Shown: piece after piece, positions 27,615 through 43,426 of the stretch
How positions within the stretch are numbered: the stretch's first letter is position 1
How the letters are laid out: each line of letters starts with the position of its first letter
Assembly (NCBI RefSeq): GCF_016807805.1
Contig: NZ_CP063362.1
Location: 1,653,501-1,717,500, forward strand
Reading direction: 5' to 3'
Origin: Xanthobacter dioxanivorans
GTDB lineage: Bacteria > Pseudomonadota > Alphaproteobacteria > Rhizobiales > Xanthobacteraceae
DNA: 64,000 nucleotides
Notes under the pieces: generated by a model
The model's database searches: none
Seen by the model: the letters and a program-made list of their open reading frames with translations, nothing else
What the model was told of the DNA's origin: nothing
Translations under genes and position numbers: made by a program

Positions 27615-27672
27615 GATCAGGGTCTCAACGGTCAGCGTCTCTCGGGGATGGAAGGAGCCGGGACTTCCCGGC

Positions 27673-28656
27673 TCAGGACAACGCGACGTTCACCGTGCTC
27701 TCGGTGAGCTCCTGGCCGAAGCAGCGCTGGTAGAACTCGGCCACCAGCGGCCGCTCCAGCTCGTCGCACTTGTTGAGGAAGGTCACTCGCAGGGCGAAGG
27801 CGATCTCCTTGAAGATGTCCGCATTCTCGGCCCAGGTGATGACGGTGCGCGGGCTCATCACGGTGGATAGGTCGCCGTTGATGAAGGCCTGTCGGGTGAG
27901 GTCGGCGAGGCGCACCATGCGGTTGACCGTGTCGCGGCCCTCCGGAGTCTGGAAGTGCTTGGCCTTGGCCAGCACGATGTCCACTTCCTTGTCGTGGGCG
28001 AGATAGTTGAGGGCGGTGACGATGGACCAGCGGTCCATCTGCGCCTGGTTGATCTGCTGGGTGCCGTGATAGAGGCCGGTGGTGTCGCCGAGGCCGATGG
28101 TGTTGGCCGTGGCGAACAGGCGGAAGGCCGGGTGGGGGCTGATGACCCGGCTCTGGTCGAGCAGGGTCAGCCGGCCGGAGGATTCCAGCACGCGCTGGAT
28201 CACGAACATCACGTCCGGGCGGCCGGCGTCGTATTCGTCGAACACCATGGCGATGTTGTTCTGGTAGGCCCAGGGCAGGATGCCGTCGCGGAACTCGGTC
28301 ACCTGCATGCCGTCCTTCACCACGATCGCATCCTTGCCGATGAGGTCGATGCGCGAGATGTGGCTGTCGAGGTTGATGCGCACGCACGGCCAGTTGAGCC
28401 GCGCCGCCACCTGCTCGATATGGGTCGACTTGCCGGTTCCATGGTATCCTGTGACCATCACCCGGCGATTGCGGGCGAAGCCGGCGAGGATGGCGAGGGT
28501 GGTGGTGCGGTCGAACAGGTAGTCCGGATCGAGCTCGGGCACGTGGGGATCCGCCTCCGAGAAGGCCGGCACCTCCATGTCGATGTCGATGCCGAACGTC
28601 TGGCGAACCGACACCTTCATGTCCGGGGTCGGGGCGTTGGTCTGCGTGCCGATCAT
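27673..28656 (-). CDS. cobS: Aerobic cobaltochelatase subunit CobS
   Basis: CobS is the AAA+ ATPase partner of CobT in aerobic cobalt insertion. In its 327 residues Walker A is GYHGTGKST, Walker B is [15 protein letters not shown], and sensor 1 is [15 protein letters not shown]. The N-terminal [20 protein letters not shown] is typical of alphaproteobacterial CobS. It is followed by cobT and preceded by a J-domain gene, all on the minus strand. Confidence 0.95.
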   Translation of the reverse strand: MIGTQTNAPTPDMKVSVRQTFGIDIDMEVPAFSEADPHVPELDPDYLFDRTTTLAILAGFARNRRVMVTGYHGTGKSTHIEQVAARLNWPCVRINLDSHISRIDLIGKDAIVVKDGMQVTEFRDGILPWAYQNNIAMVFDEYDAGRPDVMFVIQRVLESSGRLTLLDQSRVISPHPAFRLFATANTIGLGDTTGLYHGTQQINQAQMDRWSIVTALNYLAHDKEVDIVLAKAKHFQTPEGRDTVNRMVRLADLTRQAFINGDLSTVMSPRTVITWAENADIFKEIAFALRVTFLNKCDELERPLVAEFYQRCFGQELTESTVNVALS

Positions 28657-28761
28657 GACTCCTCCGTCAGCGCGCGTGGCGCGCCCTTCCTGTCCTGGTT
28701 CCGGGGCGGTGACCCTTAAGGCGGCCGCAACCGTGCAAAAATCCGACCATCCTTCGGACAG

Positions 28762-29376
28762 TCAGCAGAAACCGGCCTGCTTCAGGTTGTTGTAGGCCTG
28801 GATGACGCTGCGCAGCCGGTCCTCGGAGGAGCGATCCCCCCCGTTCGCATCCGGATGGTGCAGTTTTACCAATTCCTTGTAGCGCGCCTTGATCTCTGTG
28901 GCGCCGGCGGACATTTCGAGACCCATGACCTCCAGCGCCCGGCGCTCGGTGGTGCGCACGATGCGCCCGTCCGGCACCGGCCGGTCGGCATGGAACGCGC
29001 CGCCCATCTCGGCGGTGAAGCCGAAGGGGTCGCGCATGCCCTCGGCGCCGCCCGGCGGCGGAGGGCCGGGCGTCCGGCTCCCCTTGGCGCCCATCTTCCA
29101 GGTCGGGCGATGGCCGGTGAGCGCGTCCTTCTGGTAGGCGCAGACCGCGTCGTCGGTCATGCCCGAGAAGTAGTTGTAGGAGTGGTTGTATTCGCGCACG
29201 TGGTCGAGGCAGTACTGCCAGTACTGGCCTTCCTGGTGCCGGCCCTTGGGCGCCTTGTGGGTCCCCTCCGCCGCACAGCCCGGCCATTGGCAGCCCTGCA
29301 GCGTCGGCCGGCTGTGGCGCCGGTCGTCTGCGGGCTTGACCCGGATGCGATCGAAGAGCGGGGAGTTCAGCTTCAT
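28762..29376 (-). CDS. J-domain (DnaJ-like) protein
   Basis: A 204-residue protein with a C-terminal J domain (about 145-204). The domain reads VMGLEMSAGATEIKARYKELVKLHHPDANGGD and includes the essential HPD. The N-terminal part has the uncommon CQWPGCAAEGTHKAPKG and YWQYCLDHVREYNHSYNYF, with cysteines and histidines that could bind metal. It should stimulate an Hsp70, with clients unknown. The J-domain/cobS/cobT order recurs in related genomes, so a role in assembling or remodelling the chelatase is plausible but unproven. Confidence 0.87.
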   Translation of the reverse strand: MKLNSPLFDRIRVKPADDRRHSRPTLQGCQWPGCAAEGTHKAPKGRHQEGQYWQYCLDHVREYNHSYNYFSGMTDDAVCAYQKDALTGHRPTWKMGAKGSRTPGPPPPGGAEGMRDPFGFTAEMGGAFHADRPVPDGRIVRTTERRALEVMGLEMSAGATEIKARYKELVKLHHPDANGGDRSSEDRLRSVIQAYNNLKQAGFC

Positions 29377-29505
29377 GACACAATGATTATGGGCGCCGTA
29401 CCGCGGCGCGGCAAGAAACGAGGTGCGATCGGGCGGAAAACCCCGGAGCCGGCTGAGCCGTGACCCGTCGCCGGCGCGAGGATAGGCGGGCTGCGACAGG
29501 ACACA

Positions 29506-29511
29506 TATAAT
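29506..29511 (+). promoter_or_regulatory. Possible -10 element before bolA
   Basis: A perfect TATAAT lies about 70 bases before the bolA start, in the gap between divergent genes. No matching -35 is obvious. Confidence 0.3.
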
Positions 29512-29580
29512 GCGCCCTCAGCGCAAGCGCCATCTGAGGCGAAGCGCCTTCAATTGGTTCCATTTCAGCTATTGGATTTC

Positions 29581-29886
29581 ATGATGTCCGAAACCTCCCT
29601 TTCCGCGATCCGCCAGACCCTCGAGGCGGGGCTTTCCCCGCTCGCCCTCGAGCTCGAGGACGAAAGTCACAAGCATGCCGGCCATGCCGGCGTGCGCCAT
29701 CAGCTCAAGGGCGCCGAGCATCGCGACGACGGTGGGGTGACCCACCTGCGGGTTCGGGTGGTTTCGCCCGATTTCGCCGGCAAGAGCCGGATCGAGCGCC
29801 ACCGCATCGTCAACGGCCTGCTCCAGGGCGAGATCGCCAAGGGCCTGCACGCCATCGCCATCGAGGCCAAGGCGCCGGGCGAATGA
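29581..29886 (+). CDS. BolA-family protein
   Basis: A protein of about 101 residues with the BolA fold. DESHKHAGHAG holds the conserved His for iron-sulfur sharing with monothiol glutaredoxins. THLRVRVVSPDFAGKSRIERHRIV is the class II KH-like helix and strand, and GLHAIAIEAKAP closes the domain. Such proteins act in iron-sulfur trafficking and iron regulation. The start is at one of two adjacent ATGs (29581 or 29584). It is divergent from the J-domain gene. Confidence 0.9.
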   Translation: MMSETSLSAIRQTLEAGLSPLALELEDESHKHAGHAGVRHQLKGAEHRDDGGVTHLRVRVVSPDFAGKSRIERHRIVNGLLQGEIAKGLHAIAIEAKAPGE

Positions 29887-29922
29887 GCGGGGCAATTGCG
29901 GGTGCCGGGAGGCGGAGCCTTC

Positions 29923-30666
29923 ATGGCTGAGGCGCAGGCGCAGGACGGCGCGTTGGTCCTTTTCTCTGGCGGGCAGGATTCCGCCACCTGCCTCGCCTTT
30001 GCCCTGGAGCGCTTCGGCCGGGTGGAGACGCTGGGCTTCCATTATGGCCAGCGCCATGCCGTGGAGCTGGAGCGCCGCCCGGTGCTGCGCGCCGCCATGG
30101 CGGGCCTCGATCCCCTCTGGGCCGCGCGCCTGGGCGTCGACCACCTGCTCGACATGCCGGTGCTCGGCCAGATCTCCGAAACGGCGCTGACCCGCGAAAT
30201 GGCGGTGGAGATGGAAGAGGGCGGCCTGCCCAACACCTTCGTGCCGGGCCGCAACCTCGTCTTCCTCACCTTTGCCGCGGCGCTCGCCTATCGCCGGGGC
30301 CTGAGGCACATCGTCGGCGGCATGTGCGAGACCGACTTCTCCGGCTATCCGGACTGCCGCGACGACACCATCAAGGCCATGCAGGTGGCCCTGAATCTCG
30401 GCATGGAAAAGCGCTTCGTGCTGCATACGCCGCTCATGTGGATCGACAAGGCGGAGACCTGGGCCCTGGCCGAGCGGCTCGGCGGGGCGGCGCTGGTGGA
30501 CCTCATCATCGAAGAAAGCCACACCTGCTATCTCGGCGAGCGTGGCAAGAGGCGCGATTGGGGCTATGGTTGCGGCGAATGCCCCGCCTGCCGGTTGAGG
30601 GCCGAGGGGTTTGCGCGCTACCGCGCGTCCGGTGCGGTGGAAAGTCGCGCGGCCGCCCCCAAATAA
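29923..30666 (+). CDS. queC: 7-cyano-7-deazaguanine synthase QueC
   Basis: QueC turns 7-carboxy-7-deazaguanine into preQ0 with ATP and ammonia, for queuosine in tRNA. The PP-loop is [31 protein letters not shown] and [22 protein letters not shown] follow. The zinc site is [25 protein letters not shown], with four Cys. The ATG at 29923 has GGGAGGCGGAG just before it. Other queuosine genes are not in the window. Confidence 0.95.
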   Translation: MAEAQAQDGALVLFSGGQDSATCLAFALERFGRVETLGFHYGQRHAVELERRPVLRAAMAGLDPLWAARLGVDHLLDMPVLGQISETALTREMAVEMEEGGLPNTFVPGRNLVFLTFAAALAYRRGLRHIVGGMCETDFSGYPDCRDDTIKAMQVALNLGMEKRFVLHTPLMWIDKAETWALAERLGGAALVDLIIEESHTCYLGERGKRRDWGYGCGECPACRLRAEGFARYRASGAVESRAAAPK

Positions 30667-30719
30667 CCGCCACTTTGCGCTAGGTTCGCAACAAGCTGTC
30701 CAACGATTCGAGATCAATC

Positions 30720-33160
<2,441 letters not shown>

Positions 33161-33208
33161 GGGGGCGCGCGGCCTGTCCCCGTTTTCACGGGATGCCTTT
33201 CAAGGGAA

Positions 33209-33597
33209 ACACCAGCCGGCCTGTAAGCCGGGTTCTGTACGGCGGACCTTGCGGCCCGCGTGGCGACCATTCCTCTGGGACGCCGGTTGCCCGGCGCCTC
33301 TAGCAGTCAACCCGGACGGCGCCCCGTAGACAGGGGTGGTTTCCCGTGCCGTCCCTATTCGACCTTGCTCCCGGTGGGGTTTGCCGTGCCGCTCCCGTTG
33401 CCGGTCGCGCGGTGGGCTCTTACCCCACCGTTTCACCCTGGCCCGTGCGGACCCGAAAGTCTTTCACGGGTGGTCTGATTTCTGTGGCACTTTCCCTGGG
33501 GTTGCCCCCGCCGGACGTTATCCGGCACCGTGTCTGCGTGGAGCCCGGACTTTCCTCGATATGCAGAGCATACCGCGGCCGCCCGGCCGGCTGGTGA
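33209..33597 (-). ncRNA. rnpB: RNase P RNA, bacterial type A
   Basis: This is the catalytic RNA of RNase P, which matures tRNA 5' ends. On the minus strand the conserved GAGGAAAGTCCGGGCTCCAC (33557-33538) lies near the 5' end, and AGAACCCGGCTTACAGGCCG near the 3' end. The ends pair through a perfect 10-bp P1 helix (33585-33594 with 33212-33221). The length of about 388 bases is normal. It is convergent with gyrB. The exact termini are uncertain by a few bases. Confidence 0.95.
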
Positions 33598-33669
33598 GCG
33601 CGAGCAATGGGCGCTGGGGCGTCATGCGTCAAGGGGTGGATGCGTTCCCCGGCCCAGCGACGGCGAGGC

Positions 33670-33826
33670 AGAAGTGCCGAGCCGGGGTCCAGCAGAGAGT
33701 CCTGCGCAGCAGTCAGAATGTCTCTGGCAGCCGGATCGGGAAGCGCCTTCGGCGAAGCCTTGCGCTGGATCCCGGCTCCCCTTCCACTCCGCTGACGCTG
33801 CGTTCCAGTCGGCCGGGATACGCGTA
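33670..33826. repeat. Diverged copy of the extragenic palindromic repeat
   Basis: The stretch contains CTTGCGCTGGATCCCGGCT (33759-33777) and CCAGTCGGCCGGGA (about 33805-33818), which also occur in the repeat at 52266-52462. The left part CCGAGCCGGGGTCCAGC mirrors the other arm. It lies between rnpB and ligA. Confidence 0.6.
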
Positions 33827-33840
33827 AACGAAAGTTGGCC

Positions 33841-38145
<4,305 letters not shown>

Positions 38146-38198
38146 GCGACGGGTCCCGCCGCGGCCCGCATGGGTCGCGATGGCGGCTCTCTTAACCC

Positions 38199-38214
38199 TG
38201 TTTCACATGAAACG
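38199..38214. other. parS-like palindrome
   Basis: TGTTTCACATGAAACG matches the consensus ParB site TGTTTCACGTGAAACA at 14 of 16 positions. It overlaps the left edge of a terminator stem, so it may be coincidence. Confidence 0.25.
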
Positions 38215-38246
38215 GCCGCCCCGGAAGATCGCGGGGCGGCCGTTTT
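38210..38246 (+). terminator. Strong hairpin terminator after the cytochrome gene
   Basis: A 13-bp perfect stem (38210-38222 with 38233-38245) closes a 10-base loop and ends in TTTT. It stands between convergent genes and may also serve the gene at 38271-38579, since the other strand ends in TTT. Confidence 0.85.
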
Positions 38247-38270
38247 GGCGTGTGCGGCAGGGTATCCGGG

Positions 38271-38579
38271 TCAGTCGTGCTTGATGTCCTGGAGGCCGTC
38301 ATGGACCTCGAACACCACATTGCCCTGCCGCCAGGCGAAGGGGGCTTCCGGGTTCTGCACCTTGATCTCGCCCTGCGGGATGAGCTTGTCGCACAGCATC
38401 ACCAGGATTTCCTCGATGGGAGCGCTGGTGTCATTCTCTTCCGTCATGCGGTCGATGGAGATTTCCGCGCCCTCCACGCCATCCTCCTCAATATGAACGA
38501 TGAAGATTTCTTCATGGCCGTGAATGCCATGGGCGGTGACGCGGAACGTCTCCCCCTGATACTCGAATTCCCGTACCAT
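38271..38579 (-). CDS. Small hypothetical acidic protein
   Basis: A 102-residue protein, not recognised. It starts MVREFEYQGETFRVTAHGIH and is rich in Glu, Asp, Ile and Val (EEIFIVHIEEDGVEGAEISI), suggesting a small beta-sheet domain. There is no signal or membrane segment. It lies alone between a terminator and tesA. The codon pattern and length are those of a real gene. Confidence 0.65.
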   Translation of the reverse strand: MVREFEYQGETFRVTAHGIHGHEEIFIVHIEEDGVEGAEISIDRMTEENDTSAPIEEILVMLCDKLIPQGEIKVQNPEAPFAWRQGNVVFEVHDGLQDIKHD

Positions 38580-38743
38580 TTTTCATTCTCGCAGTTGTTT
38601 TCAATCAAACGAATACGCGACGCAACAGCACAAGCGGAGAGGGCCCCGCGCGAAAACGGCGGAATTTAGATGAATGGCTACGGATTGGTCAAGTGCCGAA
38701 GGTCGATGCCGAAACTGCCTTAAACTTAGTCATGTGGCCTGTT

Positions 38744-39427
38744 CTACTTTCCCTTTCCCGCCTGCGCCACCAGCTCCTCCGCCTTGGGCAGGATGCCGGC
38801 GACGATGCGCTTGACGCCGTCCGGGTTGGGGTGGAGCCCGTCCGGCAGGTTGAGGGTGCGGTCGCCGGCGATGCCGTCGAGAAAGAACGGATAGAGCAGC
38901 ACCCCCTCGGTGGTCGCGAGGTCCGGGAAGATGCGGTCGAACGTTTCTTGGTAGGGCCGCCCGAGATTGGGCGCCGCCCGCATGCCGGCCAGCAGCACCG
39001 CGATGCCGCGGGCCTTCAGGCGCTGCACGATCTCCGCCAGCGCCCGGCGCGTGGCCGCCGGATCGAGGCCGCGCAGCATGTCGTTGGCGCCGAGTTCCAC
39101 GATCACCGCATCGGTCCCCTCCGGCACCGACCAGTCGAGCCGGGCGAGCCCCTGCGTCGCGGTCTCGCCGGAGACGCCGGCATTCGCCACCGCCACGTCG
39201 AGCCCCTTGGCCCTCAGCGCGACTTCGAGCTGGGCGGGGAAGGCGGCCGCGCGGGGAATGCCGTAACCGGCGGTGAGGCTGTCGCCGAACGCCACCACCC
39301 GCACGGTGCGGGCGGTGGCGGCTGACGCGAACGTGAAGCAGAGCATCGCCGCCATCAGCCCCGCCAGCGCCTTAAATGCCGTCTCCCATGGGCGGCGCGC
39401 CCCGGCTGGCGGCTTCGCTTTTCCCAT
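38744..39427 (-). CDS. tesA: Arylesterase / acyl-CoA thioesterase I (SGNH hydrolase)
   Basis: A 227-residue periplasmic SGNH hydrolase. The nucleophile Ser is in VVAFGDSLTAGYG. Block II is in NAGVSGETATQGLARLDW, the Asn is in VELGANDMLRG, and the Asp-His pair is in LPDGLHPNPDG. A signal peptide (FKALAGLMAAMLCFTFASA) precedes it. The start at 39427 gives a normal signal length; an in-frame ATG at 39454 would overlap the divergent ABC gene start. tesA next to a ybbA/ybbP-type ABC pair is the arrangement known from Escherichia coli. Confidence 0.9.
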   Translation of the reverse strand: MGKAKPPAGARRPWETAFKALAGLMAAMLCFTFASAATARTVRVVAFGDSLTAGYGIPRAAAFPAQLEVALRAKGLDVAVANAGVSGETATQGLARLDWSVPEGTDAVIVELGANDMLRGLDPAATRRALAEIVQRLKARGIAVLLAGMRAAPNLGRPYQETFDRIFPDLATTEGVLLYPFFLDGIAGDRTLNLPDGLHPNPDGVKRIVAGILPKAEELVAQAGKGK

Positions 39428-39452
39428 TCCCTTGCACACGGCACTTTCAGGC

Positions 39453-40175
39453 ATGGATGATATTTCCTCTCCGCTTCGCACCATCGAACTCTCGCACGTG
39501 GATCTGTCCCTCGGCACGGGCGCCGCCCGGGTCCATGTCCTGAAGGACATCTCTGTCGAGATCGGGGCGGGCGACACGGTGGGCCTCGTCGGCCCCTCGG
39601 GTTCCGGCAAGTCCACCCTGCTGATGGTGATGGCGGGACTGGAGCGCGTGGACAAGGGGCGCGTGGTGGTGGCCGGAACGGACCTCACCGGCATTTCCGA
39701 GGATGGGCTGTCGCGGTTTCGCGGCCGGCACATCGGCATCGTATTCCAGTCCTTCCACCTCATCCCCACCATGACCGCGCTCGAGAACGTGGCCGTGCCC
39801 CTGGAGCTTGCCGGCCACCCGGACGCCTTCGCCCGCGCCGCGCGAGAGCTGGAGGCGGTGGGGCTTGCCGGGCGTGCGCAGCACTATCCGGCGCAGCTCT
39901 CCGGCGGCGAGCAGCAGCGGGTGGCGGTGGCACGGGCGTTGGCGCCCGAACCGCCCATCCTGGTCGCCGACGAGCCCACCGGCAATCTCGACGAGGCCAC
40001 CGGCCGGCAGATCATGGACCTCATCTTCGCCGCCCACCGGGCGCGGGGCACCACCCTCGTCCTCGTCACCCATGACGCGACCCTCGCCCGGCGCTGCCGG
40101 CGGGTGCTGCGGCTGCGCTCGGGCGTCGTCGAAGCCGATGCCGCCGCCGCGACGTTGGACGCGGAGGCGCTGTGA
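39453..40175 (+). CDS. ABC transporter ATP-binding protein, YbbA type
   Basis: A 240-residue ATPase of the LolD/MacB branch. Walker A is GPSGSGKST, the Q-loop is VFQSFHLIPTMTALENV, the signature is LSGGEQQRVAVARAL, Walker B is ILVADEPTGNLDEATG, and the H-loop is VTHD. All are intact. The ATG at 39453 sits almost back to back with tesA. The stop overlaps the permease start (TGATG), so the two are co-translated. Confidence 0.92.
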   Translation: MDDISSPLRTIELSHVDLSLGTGAARVHVLKDISVEIGAGDTVGLVGPSGSGKSTLLMVMAGLERVDKGRVVVAGTDLTGISEDGLSRFRGRHIGIVFQSFHLIPTMTALENVAVPLELAGHPDAFARAARELEAVGLAGRAQHYPAQLSGGEQQRVAVARALAPEPPILVADEPTGNLDEATGRQIMDLIFAAHRARGTTLVLVTHDATLARRCRRVLRLRSGVVEADAAAATLDAEAL

Positions 40176-42727
40176 TGGCGCAAGCTCCGGCTACGCCGCG
40201 CCTCCCTCTGGGTCTGCGCTTCGCCTTGCGCGAATTGCGCGGCGCACGGCGCGGCTTTGGCATCTTCCTCGGCTGCCTGGTGCTCGGCGTCATGGCCATC
40301 GCCGGCATCGGGTCCTTTGCCGGTGCGCTCAGCCGTGGGCTGGAGCGGGAGGGCCGCGCCATCCTCGGCGGCGATGCCGCCTTCACCGTGGTGCAGCGGC
40401 AGGCCACGGCCGAGGAACGCGCCCTTCTGGACGCAGGCGGTACCGTTGGCACCGTCGCTCTGCTGCGCGCCATGGCAAGGACCGAAGCGGGGGAAGCCGC
40501 CCTCGCCGAGGTGAAGGCGGTGGACGGGGCCTATCCCCTCGTCGGCGCCATGGGCCTCGACCCGCCGCAGCCCCTTCCCGCCGTGCTGTCCGAAGCGAAC
40601 GGCGTGTTCGGCGCGGCGGCGGATCCGGTGCTGCTCGGCCGCCTCGGTCTCAAGGTGGGTGACCGGCTGCTGTTGGGCGATGCGGCGCTGGAGATCCGCG
40701 CGACGCTCGCCAGCGAGCCCGACAAGCTCGCCACCGGCGTCGGCCTCGGCGCCCGGCTCCTCGTTCCGCAGGCGGCGCTCGCCGCCACCGGGCTCATCCA
40801 GCCCGGCAGCCTGGTGCGCTGGAGCTACCGGGTGCGGCTCGCCGATCCGTCCCCGGCGGCGCTGGTCGCCTTCATGGACAAGGCCCGCCCGGTCCTCGGC
40901 ACGGCCGGGTTCGAGATGCGCACCCGCGACGGCGCGACCCCGCAGCTGGCGCGAAACGTGACACGGATCAGCCAGTTCCTGACCCTGGTGGCGCTCACCG
41001 CCCTGCTGGTGGGCGGGGTGGGCGTCGCCAATGCGGTCACCGGGCACCTTTCCGCCAAGCGCGAGGTGATCGCCACCCTGAAGGCCCTCGGCGCCACGCG
41101 GCGCGACATCTTCCTGATCTACGGCACGCAGATCGGCCTCATCGCGCTGGTGGGCATCGGCATCGGCCTGGCGCTCGGGGCGATGCTCCCGTTCGCCGCG
41201 GCGGCGGCCATCGGCGCGCTGGTGCCCTATCCGCTCGATCCGACCCTGGACGTGCCGGCGCTCGCGGCGGCGGCGGTGTACGGGCTCCTGGTGGCGGCTC
41301 TGTTCGCCGTCCTGCCCCTCGCCCGGGCCCAGGAGACGCGGGTGTCGGACCTGTTCCGCGAAGCCATCGCGGTCAGCGGGGCGCGCCTGCGCCCGGCCGC
41401 GCTCGTCCTCGCGGGCGGGTTCGGCCTGGTGCTCGCCGGCCTGGCGCTGGCCACCTCCGACGACAAGCGCGCGGCCGCCATCTTCATCGTGGCGGCGGCG
41501 GCGGTGTTCGTTCTGCTGCGCGGGGTCGGCCTCGGCCTCATGGCCCTGGCCCGCCGCGCGCCCCGCCCGCGCGATGCCATGGCGCGCCTCGCCCTCGGCA
41601 ATCTCTACCGGCCAGGCGCGCTGACCGCCTCGGTGGTGCTGTCGCTGGGCCTCGGCCTGTCGCTGATGGTGGGCATCGCCCTCATCGATGCGAGCCTCAG
41701 CCGCGAGCTCACCGGCCCCATGCGGGAGACGGCGCCGAGCTTCTTCTTCGTTGACGTCCCGAGCGCGGAGGAGGACGCCTTCCGCGCCTTCCTCGCCGAG
41801 GCGGCACCCGGCGCGGTGGTCAAGTCCGTGCCCATGCTGCGCGGGCGCATCACCGCCCTCAACGGCGTGCCGGCGGAGGAGGTGAAGCCGCGCGCGGATG
41901 CCGCCTGGGTGCTGCAGAGCGACCGTGGCATCTCCAGCGCCGCCGAGGTGCCGGAAGGCTCCCGGCTGGTGCAGGGGGCGTGGTGGGCGCCGGATGCGCG
42001 CGAGCCCCTCGTCTCCTTCGACGCGGAGCTCGCCGCCGGGCTCGGCCTGAAGCTCGGCGACACGGTGACGGTCAGCGTGCTCGGCCGCTCCCTCACCGCC
42101 CGCATCGCCAACCTGCGGGAGGTGAAGTGGGAGCGGCTGGGAATCAATTTCGTGATGGTGTTCACCCCCGCCGCCTTCGCCGGGGCGCCCTACACCGTGC
42201 TCTCCACCCTGACCTTTCCGGACGGCGGCGACACGGCGCGGGAGGTGGCGCTGCTGAAGGCGGCGGCGGCGCGCTTTCCCGGCATCACCACGGTGCGGGT
42301 GAAGGAGACCCTGGAAGAGGCGCGGCGCATGCTCGACAACCTCTCCCTCGGCATCCGCGCGGCGAGCCTCGTCACTCTCGTCACATCGGTGCTGGTGCTG
42401 GCCGGCGCCCTCGCCGCGGGGCGGGAGGGGCGCATCTATGATGCGGTGATCCTGAAGATGCTGGGGGCGACACGCGGCCGGATCGCCTTCGCCTATGTGC
42501 TGGAGTACGGGGCGCTGGGCCTTGCCACCGCCCTGTTCTCGGTCGTGGCCGGCAGCCTCGCCGCCTATGGGGTGGTGACGCTGGTGATGGAAATCCCCTT
42601 CACCTTCTCCTCCGTCGCAGCCGCCGGCGCCGTTGCCGGCGCGCTCGTGGTGACCATCGGCTTCGGGCTTCTCGGTACGTTGCGGGCGCTCGGCACGCCG
42701 CCCGCCCGCATACTGAGACACCTTTAA
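40175..42727 (+). CDS. FtsX-like ABC permease, YbbP type
   Basis: An 850-residue permease with two FtsX modules. One N-terminal membrane segment (GIFLGCLVLGVMAIAGIGSF) and a large periplasmic part are followed by groups of membrane helices at about 265-430 and a C-terminal group from about 725 (SLVTLVTSVLVLAGALAAG). The cytoplasmic loops KREVIATLKALGATRRDIFLI and VILKMLGATRGRIAFAY are the FtsX coupling motifs, one per half. It works with the ATPase upstream, probably in lipid or lipoprotein handling at the envelope. The substrate is unknown. Confidence 0.9.
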   Translation: MAQAPATPRLPLGLRFALRELRGARRGFGIFLGCLVLGVMAIAGIGSFAGALSRGLEREGRAILGGDAAFTVVQRQATAEERALLDAGGTVGTVALLRAMARTEAGEAALAEVKAVDGAYPLVGAMGLDPPQPLPAVLSEANGVFGAAADPVLLGRLGLKVGDRLLLGDAALEIRATLASEPDKLATGVGLGARLLVPQAALAATGLIQPGSLVRWSYRVRLADPSPAALVAFMDKARPVLGTAGFEMRTRDGATPQLARNVTRISQFLTLVALTALLVGGVGVANAVTGHLSAKREVIATLKALGATRRDIFLIYGTQIGLIALVGIGIGLALGAMLPFAAAAAIGALVPYPLDPTLDVPALAAAAVYGLLVAALFAVLPLARAQETRVSDLFREAIAVSGARLRPAALVLAGGFGLVLAGLALATSDDKRAAAIFIVAAAAVFVLLRGVGLGLMALARRAPRPRDAMARLALGNLYRPGALTASVVLSLGLGLSLMVGIALIDASLSRELTGPMRETAPSFFFVDVPSAEEDAFRAFLAEAAPGAVVKSVPMLRGRITALNGVPAEEVKPRADAAWVLQSDRGISSAAEVPEGSRLVQGAWWAPDAREPLVSFDAELAAGLGLKLGDTVTVSVLGRSLTARIANLREVKWERLGINFVMVFTPAAFAGAPYTVLSTLTFPDGGDTAREVALLKAAAARFPGITTVRVKETLEEARRMLDNLSLGIRAASLVTLVTSVLVLAGALAAGREGRIYDAVILKMLGATRGRIAFAYVLEYGALGLATALFSVVAGSLAAYGVVTLVMEIPFTFSSVAAAGAVAGALVVTIGFGLLGTLRALGTPPARILRHL

Positions 42728-42905
42728 ACACAGTCGGCTCAGCAACATTTTTTTCTATTCGGCCGTCGCGAATGGTACCAATGGGCGCCTTGATTCTCCC
42801 CGCTTCGCAGGGAGACGAGGCGCCCCGAAGTCGCGCCGTCCCCGGCGCGTTTCCCGACAGAAATCGGCCTGCTCCGCGCGGGCCGCCATGGGGAGTTCTT
42901 CGACC

Positions 42906-43397
42906 ATGCGCTCACTCCGCCTTCTCGCCCTCGCCTCCGTCATGAGCGTGAGCCTCGCCTGTGGTGTGGCGGTCGCCCAGCCGGCGCCGCCCGCCGGCGC
43001 GCCGCAGCCTGCGCCCTACACCGAAGAGGATGCGGCCGCCGTTCTCGACGCGCGCATCGCCGCGCTCAAGACGGTGCTGCGCCTTTCGCCCGAGCAGGAA
43101 AAGCTCTGGCCGCCGGTGGAGGCCGCCATCCGTGACGCGGTGAAGGGCGCCGTCGCCCGCCGCGACAAGCGCGCCTCGGCGCCGCCCCCGGCCACGGTGC
43201 TCGACGTGCTCGGCCAGGTGGCCGATGCCGAGGAAGCTCGCGGCAAGGCGCTGCGTACCTTCGTGGACGCGGCGAAGCCCTTCGTCGCCTCGCTGACTCC
43301 GGCCCAGCGCAACCGCATCCCCACCTTCCTCGGCGTGCATGACCACGGCGAGACGCCGTCGTCCACTGAGCTGTGGATCTTCGAAGAAGAAGAGTGA
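42906..43397 (+). CDS. Spy/CpxP-like periplasmic protein (LTXXQ motif)
   Basis: A protein of about 163 residues with a signal peptide (ends about AVAQP). The mature part is helical, with LRLSPEQEKLWPPVEAAIRDAV and the LTXXQ-type motif SLTPAQRNRI. It is related to the periplasmic chaperones and metal or stress sensors of the Spy family. The tail ends ELWIFEEEE. The ATG at 42906 is used because the signal peptide begins there. It heads a run of small secreted proteins. Confidence 0.82.
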   Translation: MRSLRLLALASVMSVSLACGVAVAQPAPPAGAPQPAPYTEEDAAAVLDARIAALKTVLRLSPEQEKLWPPVEAAIRDAVKGAVARRDKRASAPPPATVLDVLGQVADAEEARGKALRTFVDAAKPFVASLTPAQRNRIPTFLGVHDHGETPSSTELWIFEEEE

Positions 43398-43426
43398 GAG
43401 CGTCCCTCCAGATCGCGAGGCATTCC

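Noticed and set aside
25728..27707. 659-codon plus-strand frame opposite cobT
   Set aside because: cobT on the minus strand has clear domains; the frame is a shadow.
28657..28761. Cobalamin riboswitch between the J-domain gene and cobS
   Set aside because: The gap is only about 105 bases and lacks a B12-box-like sequence.
33336..33827. 163-codon plus-strand frame across rnpB
   Set aside because: It overlaps the conserved core of RNase P RNA and a repeat; the translation has no protein-like pattern.
39884..42748. 954-codon frame opposite the YbbP-type permease
   Set aside because: Low-complexity His/Gly/Glu protein without motifs; the permease on the other strand is certain.
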